The position numbers and the translations under genes are program-made. The notes below the pieces were generated by a model. The model did no database searches. It was not told where the DNA came from and saw only the letters and a program-made list of their open reading frames with translations. This document shows positions 54,901-64,000 of a stretch of DNA of 64,000 nt, piece by piece; position 1 is the stretch's first letter; each line of letters opens with the position of its first letter. Source of the stretch: Warburgia ugandensis (Eukaryota; Streptophyta; Magnoliopsida; Canellales; Canellaceae); contig CP141132.1 in assembly GCA_035236585.1 (NCBI GenBank), positions 82,757,777 to 82,821,776 on the forward strand, read 5' to 3'.

Positions 54901-57900
54901 CTGTGGTCTGTGGTCTGTGGTCTGTGGTCTGTGGTCTGTGGTTCAGTGGTCTGTGGTCTGTGGTCTGTGGTTCAGTGGTCTGTGGTCTGTGGTCTGTGGT
55001 CTGTGGTCTGTGGGTCTGTGGTCTGTGGTCTGTGGTCTGTGGTCTGTGGTCTGTGGTCTGTGGTTCAGGGTCTGTGGTCTGTGGTCTGTGGTCTGTGGTC
55101 TGTGGTCTGTGGTTCAGGGTCTGTGGTCTGTGGTTCAGTGGTCTGTGGTCTGTGGTCTGTGGTTCAGTGGTCTGTGGTCTGTGGTCTGTGGTCTGTGGTC
55201 TGTGGTCTGTGGTCTGTGGTTCAGTGGTCTGTGGTCTGTGGTTCAGTGGTCTGTGGTCTGTGGTCTGTGGTCTGTGGTCTGTGGTCTGTGGTCTGTGGTC
55301 TGTGGGTCTGTGGTCTGTGGTCTGTGGTCTGTGGTCTGGGGTCTGTGGTCTGTGGTCTGTGGTCTGTGGTCTGTGGTCTGTGGTCTGTGGTCTGTGGTCT
55401 GTGGTCTGTGGTCTGTGGTCTGTGGTCTGTGGTCTGTGGTTCAGGGTCTGTGGTCTGTGGTCTGTGGTCTGTGGTCTGTGGTCTGTGGTCTGTGTGGTCT
55501 GTGGTCTGTGGTCTGTCTGTGGTTAGGGTTCTGTGGTCTGTGGTTCAGGTCTGTGGTCTGTGGTCTGTGGTCTGTGGTCTGTGGTCTGTGGTCTGTGGTC
55601 TGTGGTCTGTGGTTCAGTGGTCTGTGGTCTGTGGTCTGTGGTCTGTGGTTCAGTGGTCTGTGGTCTGTGGTTCAGGGTCTGTGGTCTGTGGTCTGTGGTC
55701 TGTGGTCTGTGGTTCAGGGTTAGGGTCTGTGGTCTGTGGTCTGTGGTCTGTGGTCTGTGGTCTGTGGTCTGTGGTCTGTGGTCTGTGGTCTGTGGTCTGT
55801 GGTCTGTGGTCTGTGGTCTGTGGTCTGTGGTCTGTGGTCTGTGGTCTGTGGTCTGTGGTCTGTGGTCTGTGGTCTGTGGTCTGTGGTCTGTGGTTCAGTG
55901 GTCTGTGGTCTGTGGTTCAGTGGTCTGTGGTCTGTGGTCTGTGGTTCAGTGGTTCAGTGGTCTGTGGTCTGTGGTCTGTGGTCTGTGGTCTGTGGTCTGT
56001 GGTCTGTGGTCTGTGGTCTGTGGTCTGTGGTCTGTGGTCTGTGGTCTGTGGTCTGTGGTCTGTGGTCTGTGGTCTGTGGTCTGTGGTTCAGGTCTGTGGT
56101 TCAGTGGTCTGTGGTTCAGGGTCTGTGGTCTGTGGTCTGTGGTCTGTGGTCTGTGGTCTGTGGTTCAGTGGTCTGTGGTCTGTGGTCTGTGGTCTGTGGT
56201 CTGTGGTCTGTGGTCTGTGGTTAGGGTCTGTGGTCTGTGGTCTGTGGTCTGTGGTCTGTGGTTCTGTGGTCTGTGGTCTGTGGTCTGTGGTCTGTGGTTC
56301 AGGGTCTGTGGTCTGTGGTCTGTGGTCTGTGGTCTGTGGTCTGTGGTCTGTGGTTAGGGTCTGTGGTCTGTGGTCTGTGGTCTGTGGTTCAGTGGTCTGT
56401 GGTCTGTGGTTAGGGTCTGTGGTCTGTGGTCTGTGGTCTGTGGTCTGTGGTTCAGGGTCTGTGGTCTGTGGTTCAGTGGTTCAGTGGTCTGTGGTCTGTG
56501 GTCTGTGGTTCAGGTTAGGTCTGTGGTCTGTGGTCTGTGGTCTGTGGTCTGTGGTCTGTGGTTCAGGTCTGTGGTTCAGTGGTCTGTGGTCTGTGGTCTG
56601 TGGTCTGTGGTTCAGGGTCTGTGGTCTGTGGTCTGTGGTCTGTGGTCTGTGGTCTGTGGTCTGTGGTCTGTGGGTCTGTGGTCTGTGGTCTGTGGTCTGT
56701 GGTCTGTGGTCTGTGGTCTGTGGTCTGTGGTTCAGTCTGTGGTCTGTGGTCTGTGGTCTGTGGTCTGTGGTCTGTGGTCTGTGGTTCAGTGGTCTGTGGT
56801 CTGTGGTCTGTGGTCTGTGGTTCAGTGGTTAGGGTCTGTGGTCTGTGGTCTGTGGTCTGTGGTCTGTGGTCTGTGGTCTGTGGTCTGTGGTCTGTGGTCT
56901 GTGGTCTGTGGTCTGTGGTTCAGGGTCTGTGGTCTGTGGTCTGTGGTCTGTGGTCTGTGGTCTGTGGTCTGTGGTCTGTGGTTCAGTGGTCTGTGGTCTG
57001 TGGTCTGTGGTCTGTGGTCTGTGGTTCAGTGGTCTGTGGTCTGTGGTCTGTGGTTCAGTGGTCTGTGGTCTGTGGTCTGTGGTCTGTGGTCTGTGGTCTG
57101 TGGTTCAGGGTCTGTGGTCTGTGGTCTGTGGTCTGTGGTCTGTGGTCTGTGTGGTCTGTGGTCTGTGGTCTGTGGTTCAGTGGTCTGTGGTCTGTGGTCT
57201 GTGGTCTGTGGTCTGTGGTTCAGGGTCTGTGGTCTGTGGTCTGTGGTCTGTGGTCTGTGGTTCAGTGGTCTGTGGTCTGTGGTCTGTGGTCTGTGGTCTG
57301 TGGTCTGTGGTTCAGGGTCTGTGGTCTGTGGTCTGTGGTCTGTGGTCTGTGGTCTGTGGTCTGTGGTCTGTGGTCTGTGGTCTGTGGTCTGTGGTCTGTG
57401 GTCTGTGGTTCAGGGTCTGTGGTCTGTGGTCTGTGGTCTGTGGTCTAGGGTCTGTGGTCTGTGGTCTGTGGTCTGTGGTCTGTGTGGTCTGTGGTCTGTG
57501 GTCTGTGGTCTGTGGTCTGTGGTTCAGTGGTCTGTGGTCTGTGGTCTGTGGTCTGTGGTCTGTGGTCTGTGGTCTGTGGTCTGTGGTCTGTGGTCTGTGG
57601 TCTGTGGTCTGTGGTCTGTGGTCTGTGGTTCAGTGGTCTGTGGTCTGTGGTCTGTGGTCTGTGGTCTGTGGTCTGTGGTCTGTGGTCTGTGGTCTGTGGT
57701 CTGTGGTTCAGGGTCTGTGGTCTGTGGTCTGTGGTCTGTGGTCTGTGGTCTGTGGTTCAGTGGTCTGTGGTCTGTGGTCTGTGGTCTGTGGTCTGTGGTC
57801 TGTGGTCTGTGGTCTGTGGTCTGTGGTCTGTGGTCTGTGGTCTGTGGTCTGTGGTCTGTGGTCTGTGGTCTGTGGTCTGTGGTCTGTGGTCTGTGGTCTG

Positions 57901-60900
57901 TGGTTAGGGTCTGTGGTCTGTGGTCTGTGGTCTGTGGTCTGTGGTCTGTGGTCTGTGGTCTGTGGTCTGTGGTCTGTGGTCTGTGGTCTGTGGTCTGTGG
58001 TTCAGTGGTCTGTGGTCTGTGGTCTGTGGTCTGTGGTCTGTGGTCTGTGGTTCAGTGGTCTGTGGTCTGTGGTCTGTGGTCTGTGGTCTGTGGTCTGTGG
58101 TCTGTGGTCTGTGGTCTGTGGTTCAGTGGTCTGTGGTCTGTGGTCTGTGGTCTGTGGTTCAGTGGTCTGTGGTCTGTGGTCTGTGGTCTGTGGTCTGTGG
58201 TTCAGTGGTCTGTGGTCTGTGGTTCAGGTCTGTGGTCTGTGGTCTGTGGTTCAGTGGTTAGGGTCTGTGGTCTGTGGTCTGTGGTCTGTGGTCTGTGGTC
58301 TGTGGTCTGTGGTTCAGGGTCTGTGGTCTGTGGTCTGTGGTCTGTGGTCTGTGGTCTGTGGTCTGTGGTCTGTGGTCTGTGGTCTGTGGTCTGTGGTCTG
58401 TGGTCTGTGGTCTGTGGTTCAGGGTCTGTGGTCTGTGGTTCAGGGTCTGTGGTCTGTGGTCTGTGGTCTGTGGTCTGTGGTCTGTGGTCTGTGGTCTGTG
58501 GTCTGTGGTTCAGTGGTCTGTGGTCTGTGGTCTGTGGTCTGTGGTCTGTGGTCTGTGGTCTGTGGTCTGTGGTCTGTGGTCTGTGGTCTGTGGTTCAGGG
58601 TCTGTGGTCTGTGGTCTGTGGTCTGTGGTCTGTGGTCTGTGGTCTGTGGTCTGTGGTCTGTGGTCTGTGGTCTGTGGTCTGTGGTTCAGGGTCTGTGGTC
58701 TGTGGTCTGTGGTCTGTGGTCTGTGGTCTGTGGTTCAGTGGTCTGTGGTCTGTGGTCTGTGGTCTGTGGTCTGTGGTCTGTGGTCTGTGGTTAGGGTCTG
58801 TGGTTCAGGGTCTGTGGTCTGTGGTTCAGGGTCTGTGGTCTGTGGTCTGTGGTCTGTGGTCTGTGGTCTGTGGTCTGTGGTCTGTGGTTCAGTGGTCTGT
58901 GGTCTGTGGTCTGTGGTCTGTGGTCTGTGGTCTGTGGTTCAGGGTCTGTGGTCTGTGGTCTGTGGTCTGTGGTCTGTGGTCTGTGGTCTGTGGTCTGTGG
59001 TCTGTGGTCTGTGGTCTGTGGTCTGTGGTCTGTGGTCTGTGGTCTGTGGTCTGTGGTCTGTGGTTAGGGTCTGTGGTCTGTGGTCTGTGGTCTGTGGTCT
59101 GTGGTCTGTGGTCTGTGGTTCTGTGGTCTGTGGTTCAGGGTCTGTGGTCTGTGGTCTGTGGTCTGTGGTCTGTGGTTCAGTGGTTCAGTGGTCTGTGGTC
59201 TGTGGTCTGTGGTTCAGTGGTCTGTGGTTCAGTGGTCTGTGGTCTGTGGTCTGTGGTCTGTGGTCTGTGGTTCTGTGTGGTCTGTGGTTCAGTGGTCTGT
59301 GGTTCTGTGGTCTGTGGTTCTGTGGTCTGTGGTTCAGTGGTCTGTGGTCTGTGGTTCTGTGGTCTGTGGTCTAGGGTCTGTGGTCTGTGGTCTGTGGTCT
59401 GTGGTTCAGGGTTCTGTGGTCTGTGGTCTGTGGTCTGTGGTCTGTGGTTCAGGGTCTGTGGTCTGTGGTCTGTGGTCTGTGGTCTGTGGTCTGTGGTCTG
59501 TGGTCTGTGGTCTGTGGTCTGTGGTCTGTGGTCTGTGGTTCAGGGTCTGTGGTCTGTGGTCTGTGGTCTGTGGTTCAGGGTCTGTGGTTCAGGGTCTGTG
59601 GTCTGTGGTCTGTGGTCTGTGGTTCAGTGGTCTGTGGTCTGTGGTCTGTGGTCTGTGGTCTGTGGTCTGTGGTCTGTGGTCTGTGGTCTGTGGTCTGTGG
59701 TTCAGTGGTCTGTGGTCTGTGGTCTGTGGTCTGTGGTCTGTGGTCTGTGGTCTGTGGTCTGTGGTCTGTGGTTCAGTGGTCTGTGGTCTGTGGTTCAGGG
59801 TCTGTGGTCTGTGGTCTGTGGTCTGTGGTCTGTGGTCTGTGGTTCAGTGGTCTGTGGTCTGTGGTCTGTGGTCTGTGGTCTGTGGTCTGTGGTCTGTGGT
59901 CTGTGGTTCAGTGGTCTGTGGTCTGTGGTCTGTGGTCTGTGGTCTGTGGTCTGTGGTCTGTGGTCTGTGGTCTGTGGTCTGTGGTCTGTGGTTCAGTGGT
60001 CTGTGGTCTGTGGTTCTGTGGTCTGTGGTCTGTGGTCTGTGGTCTGTGGTCTGTGGTTCAGTGGTCTGTGGTCTGTGGTCTGTGGTCTGTGGTCTGTGGT
60101 CTGTGGTTCAGTGGTCTGTGGTCTGTGGTCTGTGGTCTGTGGTCTGTGGTCTGTGGTTCAGTGGTCTGTGGTTCAGTGGTCTGTGGTCTGTGGTCTGTGG
60201 TTCAGGGTCTGTGGTCTGTGGTCTGTGGTTCAGGTCTGTGGTCTGTGGTCTGTGGTCTGTGGTCTGTGGTCTGTGGTCTGTGGTTCAGGTCTGTGGTCTG
60301 TGGTTCAGTGGTCTGTGGTCTGTGGTCTGTGGTCTGTGGTCTGTGGTCTGTGGTCTGTGGTTCAGTGGTCTGTGGTTCAGGTCTGTGGTTCAGTGGTCTG
60401 TGGTTCAGGGTCTGTGGTCTGTGGTCTGTGGTCTGTGGTCTGTGGTCTGTGGTCTGTGGTCTGTGGTTCTGTGGTCTGTGGTCTGTGGTCTGTGGTTCAG
60501 TGGTCTGTGGTCTGTGGTCTGTGGTTCAGTGGTCTGTGGTCTGTGGTTAGGGTCTGTGGTCTGTGGTCTGTGGTCTGTGGTCTGTGGTTCAGTGGTCTGT
60601 GGTCTGTGGTCTGTGGTCTGTGGTCTGTGGTTCAGTGGTCTGTGGTTCAGGGTCTGTGGTCTGTGGTCTGTGGTCTGTGGTCTGTGGTCTGTGGTCTGTG
60701 GTCTGTGGTCTGTGGTCTGTGGTTCAGTGGTCTGTGGTCTGTGGTCTGTGGTTAGGGTCTGTGGTCTGTGGTTAGGGTCTGTGGTCTGTGGTCTGTGGTT
60801 CAGTGGTCTGTGGTCTGTGGTTCAGTGGTCTGTGGTCTGTGGTCTGTGGTCTGTGGTTCTGTGGTCTGTGGTTCAGGGTCTGTGGTCTGTGGTCTGTGGT

Positions 60901-62993
60901 CTGTGGTCTGTGGTCTGTGGTCTGTGGTCTGTGGTCTGTGGTCTGTGGTCTGTGGTCTGTGGTCTGTGGTTCAGTGGTCTGTGGTCTGTGGTCTGTGGTC
61001 TGTGGTCTGTGGTCTGTGGTTCAGGGTCTGTGGTCTGTGGTTCTGTGGTCTGTGGTCTGTGGTCTGTGGTCTGTGGTCTGTGGTCTGTGGTCTGTGGTCT
61101 GTGGTCTGTGGTCTGTGGTCTGTGGTCTGTGGTCTGTGGTTCAGGGTCTGTGGTCTGTGGTTCAGGGTCTGTGGTCTGTGGTCTGTGGTCTGTGGTCTGT
61201 GGTCTGTGGTCTGTGGTCTGTGGTTCAGGGTCTGTGGTCTGTGGTCTGTGGTCTGTGGTCTGTGGTCTGTGGTCTGTGGTCTGTGGTCTGTGGTCTGTGG
61301 TCTGTGGTCTGTGGTCTGTGGTCTGTGGTCTGTGGTCTGTGGTTCAGGGTCTGTGGTCTGTGGTCTGTGGTCTGTGGTCTGTGTGGTCTGTGGTCTGTGG
61401 TCTGTGGTCTGTGGTTCAGTGGTCTGTGGTCTGTGGTCTGTGGTCTGTGGTCTGTGGTCTGTGGTCTGTGGTTCAGTGGTCTGTGGTCTGGGGTCTGTGG
61501 TCTGTGGTCTGTGGTCTGTGGTCTGTGGTCTGTGGTTCAGTGGTTCAGTGGTCTGTGGTCTGTGGTCTGTGGTCTGTGGTCTGTGGTCTGTGGTCTGTGG
61601 TCTGTGGTCTGTGGTCTGTGGTCTGTGGTCTGTGGTCTGTGGTCTGTGGTCTGTGGTCTGTGGTCTGTGGTCTGTGGTCTGTGGTCTGTGGTCTGTGGTC
61701 TGTGGTTCAGTGGTCTGTGGTTCAGGTCTGTGGTCTGTGGTCTGTGGTCTGTGGTCTGTGGTCTGTGGTCTGTGGTTCAGTGGTCTGTGGTTAGGGTCTG
61801 TGGTCTGTGGTCTGTGGTCTGTGGTTCAGGGTCTGTGGTCTGTGGTCTGTGGTCTGTGGTCTGTGGTCTGTGGTCTGTGGTCTGTGGTTCAGTGGTCTGT
61901 GGTTCTGTGGTCTGTGGTTCAGTGGTCTGTGGTCTGTGGTCTGTGGTCTGTGGTCTGTGGTTAGTGGTCTGTGGTCTGTGTGGTTCAGGGTTCAGTGGTC
62001 TGTGGTCTGTGGTCTGTGGTTAGGGTCTGTGGTCTGTGGTTCAGTGGTTCAGTGGTCTGTGGTCTGTGGTCTGTGGTTCAGTGGTCTGTGGTCTGTGGTT
62101 CAGTGGTCTGTGGTCTGTGGTTCAGGGTCTGTGGTTCGTGGTCTGTGGTCTGTGGTCTGTGGTTCAGTGGTCTGTGGTTCAGTGGTCTGTGGTCTGTGGT
62201 TCTGTGGTTAGGGTCTGTGGTCAGGTTCAGGGTTCGGTTAGGGTCTGTGGTCTGTGGTCTGTGGTCTGTGGTTCAGTGGTCTGTGGTTCAGGGTTCTGTG
62301 GTCTGTGGTCTGTGGTCTGTGGTCTGTGGTCTGTGGTCTGTGGTCTGTGGTCTGTGGTCTGTGGTCTGTGTGGTCTGTGGTTCAGTGGTCTGTGGTTCAG
62401 TGGTCTGTGGTTAGGGTCTGTGGTCTGTGGTCTGTGGTCTGTGGTCTGTGGTCTGTGGTTCAGTGGTCTGTGGTCTGTGGTTCAGTGGTCTGTGGTCTGT
62501 GGTTCAGTGGTCTGTGGTCTGTGGTCTGTGGTTCAGTGGTCTGTGGTCTGTGGTCTGTGGTTCTGTGGTCTGTGGTTCAGGGTTCAGTGGTCTGTGGTCT
62601 GTGGTTCAGGTTCGGGTCTGTGGTTCAGTGGTTCAGTGGTCTGTGGTCTGTGGTCTGTGGTTCAGTGGTCTGTGGTTCAGGGTCTGTGGTCTGTGGTTCA
62701 GGGTCTGTGGTTCAGTGGTCTGTGGTCTGTGGTTCAGGGTTCTGTGGTTCAGTGGTCTGTGGTTCAGGGTCTGTGGTTCAGGGTTCAGTGGTTCAGTGGT
62801 CTGTGGTTCAGTGGTCTGTGGTCTAGGTTCAGGTCTGTGGTCTGTGGTTCAGGGTTCAGTGGTTCAGGGTCTGTGGTCTGGGTTCAGGGTCTGTGGTTCA
62901 GGGTTCAGGGTTCAGGGTTCGGGTTCAGGGTCTGTGGTTCAGGGTCTGTGGTCTGTGGTCTGTGGTTCAGGGTCTGTGGTTCAGGGTCTGTGG
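36970..62993 (+). repeat. About 26-kb tandem array of the 7-mer TCTGTGG with telomere-like interruptions
   Basis: The basic unit TCTGTGG (equivalently GGTCTGT) repeats in runs, the longest I noted being about 24 perfect units (near 55724-55893). Four kinds of interruption recur throughout: TTCAGGG (7 bp, in phase), TTCAGTGG (8 bp), TTAGGG (6 bp) and TTCTGTGG (8 bp). At 7 bp per unit there is room for roughly 3700 units. The part from 37000 to about 44300 is more irregular; 44300 to 62000 is more uniform. The plus strand is almost free of A outside the interruptions. The array has no stop codon in any forward frame over thousands of bases, because the 21-base superunit encodes VCGLWSV in every frame. 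The resulting reading frames of up to 1461 codons (for example 56370-60755) have no ATG start and are not genes. Confidence 0.95.
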
Positions 62994-64000
62994 TCAGGTT
63001 CAGGTCGGGGGTTCAGGGTTCAGGGTTCAGGGTTAGGGTTCAGGGTTCAGGGTTCAGGGTTCAGGGTTCAGGGTTCAGGGTTCAGGGTTCAGGGTTCAGG
63101 GTTCAGGGTTCAGGGTTCAGGGTTCAGGGTTCAGGGTTCAGGGTTCAGGGTTCAGGGTGCAGGGTTCAGGGTTCAGGGTTCAGCGTTTAGGGCTAGGGTT
63201 CAGGGTCTGTGGTCTCAGGTTCAGGTTCAGGTTCAGGGTTCAGGGTTCAGGTCTGTGTCAGGTTCAGGGTTCAGGTCTGTGGTTCGGGGTTCAGGTTCAG
63301 GGTTCAGGGTTCAGGGTTCAGGGTTCAGGGTTCAGGGTTCAGGGTTCAGGGTTCAGGGTTCAGGTCTGTGTCTAGGTTCAGGTCTAGGTTCAGGGTTCAG
63401 GTTCAGGGTTCAGGTTCAGGGTTCAGGTTCAGGGTTCAGGTTCAGGGTTCGGGTTCAGGGTTCAGGGTTCAGGGTTCAGGGTTCAGGGTTCAGGGTTAGG
63501 GTTCAGGGTTCAGGGTTAGGGTTCAGGGTTCAGGGTTAGGGTTCAGGGTTCAGGGTTCAGGGTTCAGGGTTAGGGTTCAGGGTTCAGGGTTCAGGGTTCA
63601 GGGTTCAGGGTTCAGGGTTCAGGGTTCAGGGTTCAGGGTTCGGGTTCAGGGTTCAGGGTTCAGGGTTCAGGGTTCAGGGTTCAGGGTTCAGGGTTCAGGT
63701 TCAGGGTTCAGGGTTCAGGGTTCAGGGTTCAGGGTTCAGGGTTCAGGGTTCAGGGTTCAGGGTTCAGGGTTCAGGGTTCAGGGTTCAGGGTTCAGGGTTC
63801 AGGGTTCAGGGTTCAGGGTTCAGGGTTCAGGGTTCAGGGTTCAGGGTTCAGGGTTCAGGGTTCAGGGTTCAGGGTTCAGGGTTAGGGTTCAGGGTTCAGG
63901 GTTCAGGGTTCAGGGTTCAGGGTTCAGGGTTCAGGGTTCAGGGTTCAGGGTTCAGGGTTCAGGGTTAGGGTTCAGGGTTCAGGGTTCAGGGTTAGGGTCT
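62994..64000 (+). repeat. TTCAGGG tandem tract at the window end
   Basis: Nearly pure TTCAGGG, with TTAGGG units at about 63033, 63496, 63516, 63536, 63568, 63881 and 63965. A few TTCAGG hexamers (63220-63240, 63390-63440) and one exact TTTAGGG near 63187 also occur. Isolated TCTGTGG-type units appear up to about 63370. The final bases TTAGGGTCT resemble the start of another TCTGTGG run, so the array may continue beyond the window. The orientation fits the right end of a chromosome. Confidence 0.93.

Noticed and set aside
36973-63539. Very long plus-strand reading frames (up to 1461 codons) translating as VCGLWSV and GFRVQGS repeats
   Set aside because: They arise from stop-free tandem 7-mers, begin at GTG rather than ATG, exist in all three frames at once, and have no domain or splice structure.
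36834-64000. Human-type TTAGGG telomere or contamination from an animal source
   Set aside because: TTAGGG occurs only as scattered single units in a 7-bp array, and the adjoining DNA contains plant elements and genes.

Overview
The window is plant nuclear DNA, most likely from a woody eudicot. The grounds are plant-type introns, LTR retrotransposons primed by initiator tRNA-Met, Au-type SINEs, RTE-like LINEs, hAT elements, and gene remnants matching plant dUTPase, ferritin and MAP kinase kinase 3. The species cannot be told from the sequence. I found no rRNA gene, no free-standing tRNA gene and no CRISPR array.

Layout. 1-1651 is the right part of a hAT-like element that carries an intron-containing dUTPase pseudogene. 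2453-4872 (minus) holds the only apparently intact host gene, a four-exon gene for a 165-residue plant protein of the Gag1-like clamp (formerly DUF4050) family. 6269-16595 (minus) is an old Copia element into which a hAT element (8971-9858) and a Gypsy chromovirus (10554-15924) have inserted. 18569-22848 (minus) is a second Gypsy element that has lost its reverse transcriptase; an Au SINE sits at its LTR edge. 23367-26305 holds ferritin and MKK3 gene fragments, a short tandem duplication, and a third Gypsy element (23574-25961, minus) that has lost nearly all of pol. 26316-29990 holds LINE fragments and two more SINEs. 29991-36833 is AT-rich with no gene I can name.

From 36834 to the end (over 27 kb) the DNA is one telomere-like domain on a 7-bp period. 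A short degenerate zone mixes TTCAGGG, TTAGGG and TTTAGGG. It is followed by about 26 kb dominated by TCTGTGG (36970-62993), then about 1 kb of nearly pure TTCAGGG with occasional TTAGGG. The G-rich strand runs 5' to 3' towards the window end, as at the right end of a plant chromosome. The canonical plant repeat TTTAGGG is almost absent; I found two exact copies. Either this is a novel telomere or subtelomere sequence, or it is a TTTAGGG telomere whose consensus was corrupted by systematic long-read basecalling errors. Choosing between these is the main question the window raises.

How it fits together: a gene-poor subtelomeric region in which transposons nest inside one another and carry broken host gene pieces, with one conserved gene surviving about 32 kb from the telomere-like array. 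The very long reading frames inside the array follow from a stop-free 7-mer and are not genes.
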